Origin: Bacillota bacterium
GTDB lineage: Bacteria > Bacillota > Clostridia > Clostridiales > Clostridiaceae
NCBI GenBank assembly: GCA_021781655.1
Contig: JAJXWJ010000010.1
Location: forward strand, 1-64,000
Direction of reading: 5' to 3'
Length of the DNA: 64,000 nucleotides
Part shown: positions 43,577 through 53,510 of the stretch, in pieces
How positions within the stretch are numbered: position 1 is the first letter of the stretch
How the letters are laid out: every line of letters starts with the position of its first letter
Notes under the pieces: generated by a model
Seen by the model: only the letters and a program-made list of their open reading frames with translations
The model's database searches: none
Told to the model about the DNA's origin: nothing
Position numbers and translations under genes: made by a program

Positions 43577-45043
43577 TTATTTACAAGTTCCATTTATTAT
43601 ATCTTTTATTTTAGTATCTTTATCGATAACTACTGCCTCAAGATTAACCATACGGCTCCAATCATATACTTGTTCTGCAGTCAATGCAAAGGTTGCTACA
43701 GTATGATGTCCACCACCAGCATAAATCCATGCTTTTACAGCTTCCTTAAAGTTTGGTTGTGGTTTCCACAATAATTTTGCTACTGGAAGATTTGGAGCAT
43801 CTTCTTTAGCTTTTATTGCTTCTACTTCATTAATTAGTAGACGATAATGTGTTCCAAGATCGAGCATAGATACTACTACACCTTTTCCTTCCGTTCCATC
43901 AAATATTAAACGCGCTGGGTCATCTTTACCACCTATTCCTAATGGTTTTACAACTACTCTTGGTTTGCTTGCTGCAAGTGTTGGATCAACTTCAAGCATA
44001 TGTGCTCCTAATATTGCTTCAGAACCAGCGCTTAATTCATAAGTGTAATCTTCCATAAAGCCAGTTTTGCAATTATTAGTCATGATCTTTATTAAACGGC
44101 TCAATGCTGCTGTCTTCCAGTCACCTTCTCCAGCAAATCCGTATCCTTCAGCATTTAAACGTTGAACTGCAAGTCCAGGTAATTGACTAAGTCCATATAA
44201 ATCTTCAAAGTTTGTAGTAAAGGCTGTATAATTTCCTGCTTCTAAGAAGTTACGTAAACCTATTTCTATCTTAATTTGCTCTTTAACTTGTTTTTCATAA
44301 TATGCAGGATCATTGTTACCCATATCTAAAGTGTATATTTCTTTAAACTCTTCGTAAGCAGCATCGATATCCTTTTGTGAAACCTCATTTACTACTTTAA
44401 CCAAATCACCGATAGCAAAATAATCTACTGTCCAGCCAAACTGAATTTGTGCTTCTACTTTATCTCCTTCAGTTACTGCAACATCTCTCATGTTATCACC
44501 AAAACGAGCAACTTTTATGTTTTCGCTTTCACAATATCCGTATGCTACTTGCATCCACTCAGCGACTTCCTTTTGAACTTCTGCATCTTTCCAATGTCCA
44601 ACTACAACTTTATTATTTTTATTTAGTCTAGCATTAATAAATCCATATTCTCTATCACCATGAGCACTTTGATGTAAATTCATATAGTCCATATCGATAG
44701 TTTTCCAAGGGATATTTTCATAAAATTGTGTTGCTAAATGAAGTAATGGTTTTTGAAGTAATTTTGTACCTGCTATCCACATTTTTGCTGGTGAAAAAGT
44801 ATGCATCCAAGTAATAACACCTGCTACCTCATCATTATAATTTACTTCCTTCATTATTTTTCTAATTTCAGCAGCTGATGTTGCTAAAGATTTAAATACG
44901 ATTGGGAATGGCAAATTTGCTTTTTCATTTAGTTCGTTCACGATAGCCTCTGAATCACGTTTAACTTCTGCTAAAGCTTCCTCTCCATATAGATGCTGAC
45001 TTCCTACAACAAACCAAAATTCTTTTTTATTATTTTTCAACAT
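43577..45043 (-). CDS. araA: L-arabinose isomerase
   Basis: 488 residues, full length for the family. It converts L-arabinose to L-ribulose with a divalent metal, usually Mn. [20 protein letters not shown] at the N-terminus, [37 protein letters not shown] and [20 protein letters not shown] are hallmark stretches containing the catalytic Glu and metal-binding His. Second gene of araD-araA, 14 bases after araD, and thus under the AraR/cre promoter at 45849-45924. Confidence 0.97.
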   Translation of the reverse strand: MLKNNKKEFWFVVGSQHLYGEEALAEVKRDSEAIVNELNEKANLPFPIVFKSLATSAAEIRKIMKEVNYNDEVAGVITWMHTFSPAKMWIAGTKLLQKPLLHLATQFYENIPWKTIDMDYMNLHQSAHGDREYGFINARLNKNNKVVVGHWKDAEVQKEVAEWMQVAYGYCESENIKVARFGDNMRDVAVTEGDKVEAQIQFGWTVDYFAIGDLVKVVNEVSQKDIDAAYEEFKEIYTLDMGNNDPAYYEKQVKEQIKIEIGLRNFLEAGNYTAFTTNFEDLYGLSQLPGLAVQRLNAEGYGFAGEGDWKTAALSRLIKIMTNNCKTGFMEDYTYELSAGSEAILGAHMLEVDPTLAASKPRVVVKPLGIGGKDDPARLIFDGTEGKGVVVSMLDLGTHYRLLINEVEAIKAKEDAPNLPVAKLLWKPQPNFKEAVKAWIYAGGGHHTVATFALTAEQVYDWSRMVNLEAVVIDKDTKIKDIINGTCK

Positions 45044-45057
45044 TATTACTCTCTCCT

Positions 45058-45759
45058 TTATTTTTTATTTTGCCCATAATATGCATTTGCTCCATGTTTA
45101 CGATAAAAATGTTTATCTAGTAAACATTTATCCATTTTACTGTTTTCATTATTTAACTGTATAGAATGGTATGCCATTTTAGCAACTTCTTCTAAAACAA
45201 CGGAATTATGAACTGCATTTTCTGGATCTGTACCCCAAGTAAATGGTCCATGATCATTTACTAAAACCCCTGGCATATGATCCGGATTGATTTCATTTAT
45301 TTTAAATGCTTCAACGATGACATTACCAGTCTCTTTTTCATATTCTCCAGCAATCTCTTCAGCGGTCATTTTTCTAGTCACAGGAATATCCCCATAAAAA
45401 TAGTCTCCATGGGTTGTCCCAAATGCAGGTATAGCTTTTCCTGCCTGAGCAAAAGATACTGCCCAAGGCGAATGAGTATGGACAATTCCTTTGATATTTT
45501 TAAAGGAATTGTATAATACTAAGTGGGTTGGGGTATCACTTGATGGATTCAGTGCCCCTTCAACTACATTTCCGTCTAAGTCTATTACAACCATATCTTT
45601 AACAGACATTTGATCATAGCTAACTCCACTTGGTTTAATAACAACTAGCCCAGCTTCCCTATCTATACCGCTTACATTTCCCCAAGTGAATGTTACTAGA
45701 TTATACTTAGGAAGCATTAAATTTGCTTCTAGTACTTTCTCCTTCAAATGTTCTAACAT
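45058..45759 (-). CDS. araD: L-ribulose-5-phosphate 4-epimerase
   Basis: 233 residues from the ATG at 45759, chosen because AAGGAAGGTAAAGGT precedes it; the frame continues six codons upstream. Class II aldolase-like fold: [56 protein letters not shown] (zinc His pair) and [20 protein letters not shown]. It converts L-ribulose-5-phosphate to D-xylulose-5-phosphate. First gene of the araD-araA operon, divergent from araR. Confidence 0.96.
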   Translation of the reverse strand: MLEHLKEKVLEANLMLPKYNLVTFTWGNVSGIDREAGLVVIKPSGVSYDQMSVKDMVVIDLDGNVVEGALNPSSDTPTHLVLYNSFKNIKGIVHTHSPWAVSFAQAGKAIPAFGTTHGDYFYGDIPVTRKMTAEEIAGEYEKETGNVIVEAFKINEINPDHMPGVLVNDHGPFTWGTDPENAVHNSVVLEEVAKMAYHSIQLNNENSKMDKCLLDKHFYRKHGANAYYGQNKK

Positions 45760-45848
45760 ACCTTTACCTTCCTTCACAATATTATCTTATTCCTTATTAA
45801 ATGTATCATTGTATCGTTTTCTTTTATCCCCTCCATATCATTTTATAT

Positions 45849-45924
45849 TTAATCGCTTTCATAAATTAAGCATAATATTTATAATTATAAATGTCAATCT
45901 ATTTTGTTATTTATACGTACTAAT
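45849..45924 (-). promoter_or_regulatory. araD-araA promoter with AraR box and cre-like site
   Basis: Minus strand: AraR box (45909-45924; plus-strand reading ATTTATACGTACTAAT), -35 TTGACA (45892-45897), 17-bp spacer, -10 TATGCT (45869-45874), then cre-like TTATGAAAGCGATTAA (45849-45864). From -35 to -10 the sequence is almost identical to the tal promoter. Confidence 0.82.
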
Positions 45925-45936
45925 TTTTTTTAATTA

Positions 45937-45965
45937 TTGTAGTGTCACAATAATTTTGTTATAAT
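45937..45965 (+). promoter_or_regulatory. araR promoter
   Basis: -35 TTGTAG (45937-45942), 17-bp spacer, -10 TATAAT (45960-45965), 38 bases before the araR ATG. The AraR box at 45909-45924 lies just upstream, allowing autoregulation. Confidence 0.65.
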
Positions 45966-46002
45966 ACTAATATTAAATACAGAAAGCTTATAGGAGAAAA
46001 TT

Positions 46003-47088
46003 ATGAAGCATAAATATGAAGAAGTAGAAGAATGCATAATAGATTGGGCTATAAATGGAAAATATAAGCCTCACGAAAAAATTCCTACAGAATCAGAACT
46101 AATAAGTATGTTCAGTGTCAGCAGACATACTATTAGAAAAGCTATTAGCGATCTTGTATCAAAACAGTATGTATATAGTATACAAGGTAGTGGAATATAC
46201 ATTTCAGATTGGACAGAAAACAAAGAGGTTTTAAAAAATGCTAAAAATATAGCAGTATTAACAACTCATATTTCTAACTATATTTTTCCAGATATAATTA
46301 GAGGTATGGAGGATACCTTATATTCTGAATCCTACTCACTTTTGTTATCCTCTACTAATAATAATGTTATGTTTGAAAATAGCAATTTAAAAAATTTATT
46401 AGCACATAAAATAGACGGTCTTATATTAGAGCCTACCAAAAGTGCGTATCAAAGTCCAAATATTGGATACTTAAACAACATTATTTCTAAAAACATGCCT
46501 ATTGTCACAATTAATGCTGCTTACAATGAAATCAATGCTCCAAGCTTAAGAGTAGATGACTTTAAAGGTGGAAAACTTGCAACAAATCACCTTATTAGCC
46601 TAGGACACACAAAACTTATGGGTATTTTTAAAGTAGATGATGCACAAGGCATAAATAGAATGAATGGATTTATATCCGAATGTCAAGAAAATAAAATTCC
46701 CCCTTCACCTTGGCAGATATTGACTTACCTAACTGAAGAGATAACTTACTCACTGCCAGATAAAATTGAAGACATTTTGGCATCAGAAAAAAGACCAACT
46801 GGTATTTTTTGTTATAATGATGAAATAGCCTATATTGTAATGACTGTTGCCAACAAACTCGATATTAAAATTCCTGAGCAATTATCTATAGTTGGATATG
46901 ATGATTCCCAGCTTTCAGTAATTATGCAGCCAAATTTAACAACCATAACCCATCCAAAAGAAAAAATGGGAAAGGATGCAGCACAATTGATTATTAAGCT
47001 AATTCAAAATAATAATCATTTTGAAGACAGTGATTCTATTATTTACGAGCCAGAACTTATCATAAGAAACTCTACAACTAAAGTGTAA
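46003..47088 (+). CDS. araR: AraR, arabinose-responsive GntR/LacI-type repressor
   Basis: 361 residues. The N-terminal GntR winged helix (KIPTESELISMFSVSRHTIR, then KAISDLVSKQYVYSIQGSGI) is joined to a C-terminal LacI-type sugar-binding domain (NIAVLTTHISNYIFPDIIRG; TGIFCYNDEIAYIVMTVANK; IVGYDDSQLSVIMQPNLTTI). This combination is specific to AraR. Arabinose binding would release it from ATTNGTACGTACNAAT-like sites, at least five of which occur in this locus. It starts after ATAGGAGAAAATT. It is divergent from araD-araA. Confidence 0.94.
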   Translation: MKHKYEEVEECIIDWAINGKYKPHEKIPTESELISMFSVSRHTIRKAISDLVSKQYVYSIQGSGIYISDWTENKEVLKNAKNIAVLTTHISNYIFPDIIRGMEDTLYSESYSLLLSSTNNNVMFENSNLKNLLAHKIDGLILEPTKSAYQSPNIGYLNNIISKNMPIVTINAAYNEINAPSLRVDDFKGGKLATNHLISLGHTKLMGIFKVDDAQGINRMNGFISECQENKIPPSPWQILTYLTEEITYSLPDKIEDILASEKRPTGIFCYNDEIAYIVMTVANKLDIKIPEQLSIVGYDDSQLSVIMQPNLTTITHPKEKMGKDAAQLIIKLIQNNNHFEDSDSIIYEPELIIRNSTTKV

Positions 47089-47104
47089 ATATTTTTTGAT
47101 AGTG

Positions 47105-47145
47105 ACCGAAGGCTGTTTTAATTGATAATTAAAACAGCCTTCGGT
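47105..47145. terminator. araR terminator
   Basis: A 19-bp perfect stem (47105-47123 with 47127-47145), core ACCGAAGGCTGTTTTAATT, loop GAT. It lies between araR and the convergent RNA methyltransferase gene and can act for both. Confidence 0.85.
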
Positions 47146-47208
47146 TCACCTTTTAACACTTTATATTCTATGCTTGGTTCGTTACTTCTTTCTATCGTAT
47201 AGCAACAC

Positions 47209-48318
47209 CTATAAATACTGATAATAATAACATTGTATTCTTCCATTATAAAGTTTTCGGTTCTTATCTGCTTTCTTACCAAAAACTTTCTGAAAATCTT
47301 TAAATGGAGTTATAACAAAAACCGACCAATCATCTAGATTACTATATAATTGTCCAAATTCTTTACTAATTTCTTCAACAACCTCTGCCTCACCCATTCT
47401 TTCTCCATAAGGAGGATTAGAAATAATAACTCCACCTTTTTTCTTTGAAGAAAATTCATTCATAGGAAGCTTTTGAAATGCTATATAATCAGAAACCCCA
47501 GCCTTTTCAGCATTATCCTTGCCTGTCCTTAAAACCCAACTGTCGATATCTGAAGCTAGAATTCTAAACTGTTCTTTATTAACACCTTTTCTTGCTCCTT
47601 CCCTTACCTGTTCCCACATTTCTTTATCTGCAGAAGGCCAAGTTTCTGCTACAAAACTCCTGTTTACTCCAGGAGCCATATTTTTTCCTATCATTGCTGC
47701 TTCTATTGCAATTGTTCCCGAGCCACAGCAAACATCTGCTAGCTGCTTTGACGGATTCCAATTGCTGATTAAAACTAGTGCTGCAGCTAATGTTTCCTTT
47801 AAAGGGGCTCCTCCAGAGTTTTTTCTGTATCCTCTTTTATGAAGTCCAGCACCAGTGGTATCTATTGTAAGGGTTACAATATCTTTTAAAATAGCAACTT
47901 CTATTTTATATTCTGGTCCATCTTCACTAAACCATTCTTTATTATATTTTTTCTTCATTGCCTGAACTATTGCTTTTTTTACAATACTTTGACAATCGGG
48001 AACGCTGAAAAGTTTAGATTTGATTGACTTTCCAGTAACATGCATATTGCCATTTTCCGGTATTATATCTCCCCAATTTACTGCCAAGGTGCCTTGAAAT
48101 AAGTCTTCAAAGCTCTCTGCCTTAAAGCTTGCCATCTTTATTAAAATTCTATCAGCAGTTCTAAGCCATATATTTGTTATAGCTATATCCATTTCGTCTC
48201 CTGTAAAAGAAACTTTACCGTCCTCCACCTTTAAATCTTCATATCCTAATGCTTTAAGCTCTTTCGCAGTAATGACTTCTATTCCAAAAGTGGTTGTTGC
48301 TATTAAATTATAATCCAT
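47209..48318 (-). CDS. THUMP-domain class I RNA methyltransferase (RlmL/YpsC-like)
   Basis: 369 residues. An N-terminal ferredoxin-like/THUMP part (residues 1-160, with LFSVPDCQSIVKKAIVQAMK) is followed by a Rossmann methyltransferase with SAM motif LADVCCGSGTIAIEAAMIGK and catalytic IISNPPYGERMG (N-P-P-Y, target N in the base-flipping pocket). Relatives modify 23S rRNA guanosine (m2G). The E. coli homologue RlmKL carries an extra domain that is absent here. It is monocistronic or upstream-linked to the dehydrogenase gene, which ends 18 bases before its start. Confidence 0.88.
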   Translation of the reverse strand: MDYNLIATTTFGIEVITAKELKALGYEDLKVEDGKVSFTGDEMDIAITNIWLRTADRILIKMASFKAESFEDLFQGTLAVNWGDIIPENGNMHVTGKSIKSKLFSVPDCQSIVKKAIVQAMKKKYNKEWFSEDGPEYKIEVAILKDIVTLTIDTTGAGLHKRGYRKNSGGAPLKETLAAALVLISNWNPSKQLADVCCGSGTIAIEAAMIGKNMAPGVNRSFVAETWPSADKEMWEQVREGARKGVNKEQFRILASDIDSWVLRTGKDNAEKAGVSDYIAFQKLPMNEFSSKKKGGVIISNPPYGERMGEAEVVEEISKEFGQLYSNLDDWSVFVITPFKDFQKVFGKKADKNRKLYNGRIQCYYYQYL

Positions 48319-48335
48319 TAAATTTTCTCCATTTC

Positions 48336-49397
48336 TTATATTAAGATTTCTCTCAGTATATCATCTTCCATTATAAATTTTTTAGCTGCATTTCGATTTT
48401 CTTCAATATGAATATAGGTATATCTATTTTTCTTTATGGAAGGAGCCATATCTACAGCTTTTATAAAATCTTCTTTTTTCATTTTCAAAGTTTTTACGTA
48501 TTGAAAAAATCCAGTATCCTTGAGTACCTTGGTAATTCTTTCAAAACGATGCTTTTGCACCTTTGCCATAATATATGTAGCCACTCCAACTTGAATTCCG
48601 TGAAGCTCAGGATTTTCCAATAGTTTATCTAATGCATGAGAAATGAGATGCTCTGCTCCGCTAGCAGGAGAGCTGTTTCCTGCAATCTCCATAGAAATGC
48701 CATTTAAAATCAATGAATCTACAAGTTCTTTTAAAAATAAATCATCCTTAATACTTTCTGCTTGGGTTCTGACAAAACTATTAACTGCTTTTTTAGAAAT
48801 CATAACGGCAAAATCATCTACAACTGCAGCTTTGTTTTCCTCTTCTAATCGCCAGTCTTCAAGAGCTGTTATGTTAGAAAGAAGATCTCCTATTCCTGAA
48901 TAAATAAATTTTTCTGGTGCACCTTTTATTACATCTATATCTACAATTATTCCATAGGGTGTTTTTGCTGGAAAAGAGTTTCTCTTTCCCTTTAACATAA
49001 GTGAAGCTCCTGCACTTGAAAATCCATCATTTGAAGTTGATGTTGGAATGCTTATAAAGGGACGTTTTGTTAAAAAGCTCATATACTTAACTTCATCTAT
49101 AGCTTTTCCGCCTCCTACTGCAATTAAAGCTTCTACTTCATTAGAAATTTCAAAAGCTTTAACCCCTATTTCTTCAAAATCTAAAGTATCAGCTGTCTCT
49201 GTATTTATGACTTCAATTCCTGCTTCTTTTATAGAAGATACTATACCATTTCCAAATAAATCATAAAGTCCGTCTCCGAAATAAACAGAAACCTTTTTGA
49301 AATTACCTTTTTTTATTATTTTACCTATATTGTTTATATTTCCTTTTCCAACTTCTAGTATTGATGGAATTGCTATTTTATGAGAAACCTCTTTCAT
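48336..49397 (-). CDS. sn-glycerol-1-phosphate dehydrogenase-like protein (AraM/EgsA family)
   Basis: 353 residues from the ATG at 49397 (GGGAGTGATTTTA upstream). An iron-alcohol-dehydrogenase fold: EALIAVGGGKAIDEVKYMSF for nucleotide binding, FISIPTSTSNDGFSSAGASL for phosphate and substrate, and metal ligands expected in GAEHLISHALDKL and ELHGIQVGVAT. The family reduces dihydroxyacetone phosphate to glycerol-1-phosphate. The gene overlaps or touches the preceding phosphatase gene, so a joint pathway making glycerol from the phosphate is possible but unproven. Confidence 0.85.
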   Translation of the reverse strand: MKEVSHKIAIPSILEVGKGNINNIGKIIKKGNFKKVSVYFGDGLYDLFGNGIVSSIKEAGIEVINTETADTLDFEEIGVKAFEISNEVEALIAVGGGKAIDEVKYMSFLTKRPFISIPTSTSNDGFSSAGASLMLKGKRNSFPAKTPYGIIVDIDVIKGAPEKFIYSGIGDLLSNITALEDWRLEEENKAAVVDDFAVMISKKAVNSFVRTQAESIKDDLFLKELVDSLILNGISMEIAGNSSPASGAEHLISHALDKLLENPELHGIQVGVATYIMAKVQKHRFERITKVLKDTGFFQYVKTLKMKKEDFIKAVDMAPSIKKNRYTYIHIEENRNAAKKFIMEDDILREILI

Positions 49398-49402
49398 TAA
49401 AA

Positions 49403-50053
49403 TCACTCCCTCAAATAATCTTCTACCTTTTCAATTATTTCAGAAAAATTGTTAAATTCTATAAAGGCTTTACCTTTTTCTTTTAATAAATTAACAAGCT
49501 TTCCTTTTGCAAAAACTAAATCAGCTTCTAAAGCTGCCTTAACGTCTGGTCTGCTATCACCAGCATAAAACACCTTACTATATTTACTTCTTAATTTTTT
49601 TACAACTTTTTCTTTATCTATTCCAAATATATCGGAATAAAACTCATCCTTTTCATCTAAAGCAAAATGTAAGCCATTATTTTTAAAGGTAGCCCTATTA
49701 GAATATATTTTCACATCCCCTATACCTTGCATTTTTAAAACCTTTTCTATATAGTAACTGGTTCCAGCACTAACTATAACAAATTCTCCACCCAATGCAT
49801 TTATCCTCTCAATAAATTGCTTGGTAAATGGATCTAGTGATATTTTCATTATATCTTCCAAAATTTCGTCTTCATTTCTTTTTACATTTTTAAAAATATA
49901 CCCAAGATAATCTACATCTCTAATTTCTCCATTTTGCCAATTATTATACATATCCTTAATTTCTTCCTTATAATATTCATCTGACAAAATCTTATAAAAA
50001 TCCTTCTTAGTAAGCGTCCCATCAAAATCTGATACAAAAACAAAATTTTTCAT
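49403..50053 (-). CDS. HAD-IB phosphatase, MtnX-like
   Basis: 216 residues. HAD motif I is VFVSDFDGTLTKKD (DxDGT), motif II VIVSAGTSY, and motif III/IV includes VFYAGDSRPDVKAALEADLV. The overall plan matches 2-hydroxy-3-keto-5-methylthiopentenyl-1-phosphate phosphatase-like and related small-molecule phosphatases. No methionine-salvage genes are adjacent. Its stop codon is immediately before the dehydrogenase start, so the two are co-translated. Substrate not identifiable. Confidence 0.8.
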   Translation of the reverse strand: MKNFVFVSDFDGTLTKKDFYKILSDEYYKEEIKDMYNNWQNGEIRDVDYLGYIFKNVKRNEDEILEDIMKISLDPFTKQFIERINALGGEFVIVSAGTSYYIEKVLKMQGIGDVKIYSNRATFKNNGLHFALDEKDEFYSDIFGIDKEKVVKKLRSKYSKVFYAGDSRPDVKAALEADLVFAKGKLVNLLKEKGKAFIEFNNFSEIIEKVEDYLRE

Positions 50054-50130
50054 TTGATATTCACCTCTTATGTCTTTGATAAATATTATTTTAACATATA
50101 TTATAGTTAATAAGTTATTTAAATTAATTT

Positions 50131-51192
50131 TTATCGAAAATTAACTTTTTGAATTTTTGAAAATACAGCAGCGCTTATAGAAAATAGAGCACTAAATAAA
50201 AGCAATACAAAAATAGGATTAGTTCCACCTGAAGTTTTATATTGAAACCAAGTTACACAAGTAATTATCCACCTTACAGGAGTAATATTACTTAAAATTT
50301 GCATACCTTTAGGCATCTTATCATATACAATAAAAGTTCCACCAAGTAAAGATAGAATAATACTTATAGAACCTGCAAATAAATTAGCGTACAATTCTTT
50401 TTTAAATATACAACTAATTAAGGTTCCGAAAGTTGTAGTAACTAATACCAAAATAAGACCACATAATAGGAACATTTTTAATGATAATCCTATATTTATG
50501 CCAAATAAATATATAACAATCACTGCAATAACTACTTGTACATAGCTAAGTATATAATTATAAAGCACATTTCCTAATACATATTGAATATTTTTACTTG
50601 GAGAATATAAAAACCTATTAAAGGTGTTTTCTTCTTTATCCTTGATTATTAGTGCCCCATTTATTACACAAGTAATTAGTAATACCGTAGCTAGATAACT
50701 AACAATCCTTTCTGGCTCTGTTAAATTTCCTTTATTTAGTTTTGCATTTATACTATCTATTATTATTGGTTTATTACTTACAAGATATGATGATATAATT
50801 CCCTTCATATATTTGTTTAGGTTTTTGTCAGACACATTATAAAAACTAAAATATTCATCAATATTCTTAATAGCCTCTTCATTTTTAAAGGCCTTTTTAA
50901 TAGTTATAACTTCTGCATATTTTCCAAGAATAACATCGGTTTTTACTAATTTTGAGGTTTCAAACTCTACATTTAATCCATTTGTTTCTTTTAGCAATGA
51001 AACGATCCTACTGCCTTCTTTAAAATTTGAGGATTGTACAATACCTAAATTTATTTCTGGTTTGCTAATTGAATTTACAAAAATAGATATCATTATTACT
51101 AAGATAGGAAATAAGAGATTTATAATAAATTTAGGTTTATTACTCATTAATCTTTTGAAATTTGCTTTGCATACAATAAATACAGTTCTCAT
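50131..51192 (-). CDS. ABC-2 type exporter permease
   Basis: 353 residues: an N-terminal helix (NLLFPILVIMISIFVNSISK), an external domain of about 130 residues, then five C-terminal helices with SLLGGTFIVYDKMPKGMQIL before the last. Its start coincides with the stop of the upstream permease gene. It pairs with that permease and the ATPase at 51952-52689 under PadR control. Substrate unknown; PadR-linked exporters often move antimicrobials or toxic lipophiles. Confidence 0.87.
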   Translation of the reverse strand: MRTVFIVCKANFKRLMSNKPKFIINLLFPILVIMISIFVNSISKPEINLGIVQSSNFKEGSRIVSLLKETNGLNVEFETSKLVKTDVILGKYAEVITIKKAFKNEEAIKNIDEYFSFYNVSDKNLNKYMKGIISSYLVSNKPIIIDSINAKLNKGNLTEPERIVSYLATVLLITCVINGALIIKDKEENTFNRFLYSPSKNIQYVLGNVLYNYILSYVQVVIAVIVIYLFGINIGLSLKMFLLCGLILVLVTTTFGTLISCIFKKELYANLFAGSISIILSLLGGTFIVYDKMPKGMQILSNITPVRWIITCVTWFQYKTSGGTNPIFVLLLFSALFSISAAVFSKIQKVNFR

Positions 51193-51938
51193 TATAAAAA
51201 TGCCTCCTTTTTAAATGCAAGTACAGAAACTACTGAAAAAACCATTCCCAAAATCAAAGTAATAATTATTGAATAAATTGCTAACTTGCTATCTTTATCA
51301 TATATTAACGCAATAATTCCCTTATTAACCCATGTAAGTGGCGAAATATAACTTACCTTCATAAAGGTCTTTCCCAAAGAACCGATTGGAAAAAATGTAC
51401 CCCCAATTATACCAAATAAATTTATAGGAATACTTATTATACCTTTTATAGTTTCAAAGTTTTTGAAACTATACCCTATAAATATTCCAATTGCTGAAGC
51501 CATGAATGCTTCTGTAAAAAACAAAATTAATACAAATGATAAACCATAGCTAAAGGATACTCCCAATAATATCTTTATTATAATCATTACTATAAGGGTT
51601 GAAACCCAAATTGTAACTGTACAAGATATAATTTTTGACATAATTATTTGGAATCCACTAATCGGAGCTATTAAAAATCTATATGAAGTTTTGTATAAAC
51701 TTTCATCCTTAGCTACATATACCATAGTTATAATACTGCTAAATATAAAAAATGGTAGCATTACAAAGGAATAATAATCATTAGAAGTAACATTAGAGTC
51801 TCCTTTGAAAAAATTAGTAGCTAGATATCCTAAAAGCAAAATAAGAATAAGCGGAAAAGCCAAGTTATACATTATAATAAATTGATCTTTTATCCTTCTT
51901 TTAAATCCAAAGTTTAATAATGTATGAAAACCATTCAT
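51192..51938 (-). CDS. ABC-2 type exporter permease
   Basis: 248 residues, the compact six-helix ABC-2 form without a large external domain. The N-terminus (FKRRIKDQFIIMYNLAFPLI) and GIIGGTFFPIGSLGKTFMKV are typical. It overlaps the following permease gene by one base and follows the ATPase gene by 13 bases. Start after GGGAGGAATATAA. Confidence 0.87.
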   Translation of the reverse strand: MNGFHTLLNFGFKRRIKDQFIIMYNLAFPLILILLLGYLATNFFKGDSNVTSNDYYSFVMLPFFIFSSIITMVYVAKDESLYKTSYRFLIAPISGFQIIMSKIISCTVTIWVSTLIVMIIIKILLGVSFSYGLSFVLILFFTEAFMASAIGIFIGYSFKNFETIKGIISIPINLFGIIGGTFFPIGSLGKTFMKVSYISPLTWVNKGIIALIYDKDSKLAIYSIIITLILGMVFSVVSVLAFKKEAFL

Positions 51939-51951
51939 TTATATTCCTCCC

Positions 51952-52689
51952 TTAATCTCTAAGTTCTTTTCCTGTTAATTCTAGGAAAACCTCTTCTAAA
52001 TTTTCTTTACAATACTTTAACTTTAAATTATCTATAGTACCTTCTTCTATTATTTTTCCTTCATCCATGATGATTAATCTTTTACAAACAGCTTCTACCT
52101 CTTCCATATAGTGTGATGTGTATATAATTGTAGTACCTTCACTATTTAATTTTTTTACAGTATTTAATATATTGTTTCTAGATTGAGGATCGATACCTAC
52201 TGTTGGTTCATCCATAATTAGAAGCTTTGGTTTATGAGCTATAGAACAAGCTATATTTAACCTTCTCTTCATGCCACCTGAAAATGCCGTTGGAAACTCT
52301 TTCCTTCTGTCCCATAATCCAACATATTCTAAGGATTCTTTAACATTTTCATTAAGTTCTTTTCCTTTTAATCCGTATAGACTACAGAAAAACTTAACAT
52401 TATCATATGCGGTGAGATTGCCAAAAACCGCAATATCTTGAGGTACAACCCCTAAATTTTTTTTAAAATAATTTATATTAGAAGTAATATCTTTATTTCT
52501 GAATTCTATTTTTCCTCCATCTAAATCGATTATTGTTGAAATCATATTGATAGATGTGCTTTTACCTGCACCATTTGGTCCTAAAAATCCTAAAACTTCA
52601 CCTTCCTTCACTATAAAATTTATTTTATTCACCGCCTTTCTTTCTCCATAACTTTTTTCAACATTTGTCAATTTTAATAAGATTTCCAT
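51952..52689 (-). CDS. ABC-2 type exporter, ATP-binding protein
   Basis: 245 residues, complete nucleotide-binding domain: Walker A GPNGAGKST, Q-loop VVPQDIAVFGNLTAYDNV, signature FSGGMKRRLNIACSIA, Walker B LLIMDEPTVGIDPQSRNNI and H-loop IYTSHYMEEVEAV. It is closely similar to the ATPase at 24115-25056 but without its C-terminal extension. First gene of a three-gene operon, starting after TTGAGGAGGAACGAAT and preceded by a PadR-type palindrome at 52725-52744. Confidence 0.93.
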   Translation of the reverse strand: MEILLKLTNVEKSYGERKAVNKINFIVKEGEVLGFLGPNGAGKSTSINMISTIIDLDGGKIEFRNKDITSNINYFKKNLGVVPQDIAVFGNLTAYDNVKFFCSLYGLKGKELNENVKESLEYVGLWDRRKEFPTAFSGGMKRRLNIACSIAHKPKLLIMDEPTVGIDPQSRNNILNTVKKLNSEGTTIIYTSHYMEEVEAVCKRLIIMDEGKIIEEGTIDNLKLKYCKENLEEVFLELTGKELRD

Positions 52690-52724
52690 ATTCGTTCCTC
52701 CTCAATATTTATTATTAAACTTTC

Positions 52725-52744
52725 AATATCCAACATTGGATATT
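52725..52744 (-). promoter_or_regulatory. PadR-type operator ahead of the ABC exporter operon
   Basis: AATATCCAA-CA-TTGGATATT: perfect 9-bp arms. It lies 35 bases before the ATPase start. The same ATATCCAAC core occurs twice upstream of padR. Confidence 0.75.
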
Positions 52745-52779
52745 ATATTTTAAATTTAAGAGGGTAAATCCCTCTTAAA

Positions 52780-53496
52780 TTAATTTTCTTTTATAAGTTT
52801 TATAAGGTTTTCTAATTTTTTTTCTAGATTAGTTGGATCTTTTACTATATCATCTGTTAATTTTTGAATTTTTGTTAAATTTTTATTTTCTTCTAATTTA
52901 TAGCCCACATTATCAAATGTACCAAAATCAATTTTACCTATTACTTTTTTTACACCATCTGAAAACTTAATTAATTCATCTACTTCTTCTATAAGTGTCT
53001 TGTGCCAATTTATTTGATATTCTAAGCAATTAATAACATAATCGAAATGAAGAATTTCAGATTTAAGGGTAGTATCAATAACTTTAAGTTTTTTGCCTGT
53101 TTCCCACCATTTCTTTTTTTCTTCCAGCATTTTTATATGCTCATTCAATCCATCTTTAAGCTCATCCTTTGGCAATACATTAAACATAATATATATTAAA
53201 AACTTTTCAGACTCTATTCCAACCAAAGGTTTTAAAAGTTCTTCTTTTATTATTTTCTTTAATTCTTCCCTACCTTTGTCGTTAACCGAATATATTTTTC
53301 TTATCCTTGCACCATTTCTCTCTTCTCTTAATGTGTAAATATACCCTTGCTGCTCTAATTTATTTAAAGCATAATATATAGAACCTGATTGTATTTTGGA
53401 CCATTGATCCATACCATTTATTTCTATAAACCTTTGTATATCATATCCATGGGTTGACTTTATACTTAAAAAATACAATATTAATGCTCTAATCAT
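52780..53496 (-). CDS. PadR-family transcriptional regulator
   Basis: 238 residues. The N-terminal PadR winged helix (ALILYFLSIKSTHGYDIQRF; IQSGSIYYALNKLEQQGYIY, then RKIYSVNDKGREEL) is followed by the usual C-terminal antiparallel helices and an additional Lys-rich tail. It likely represses its own gene and the adjacent ABC exporter operon until a toxic ligand binds. It starts after AAGGAGAAAAATTC. Confidence 0.92.
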   Translation of the reverse strand: MIRALILYFLSIKSTHGYDIQRFIEINGMDQWSKIQSGSIYYALNKLEQQGYIYTLREERNGARIRKIYSVNDKGREELKKIIKEELLKPLVGIESEKFLIYIMFNVLPKDELKDGLNEHIKMLEEKKKWWETGKKLKVIDTTLKSEILHFDYVINCLEYQINWHKTLIEEVDELIKFSDGVKKVIGKIDFGTFDNVGYKLEENKNLTKIQKLTDDIVKDPTNLEKKLENLIKLIKEN

Positions 53497-53510
53497 GAAT
53501 TTTTCTCCTT

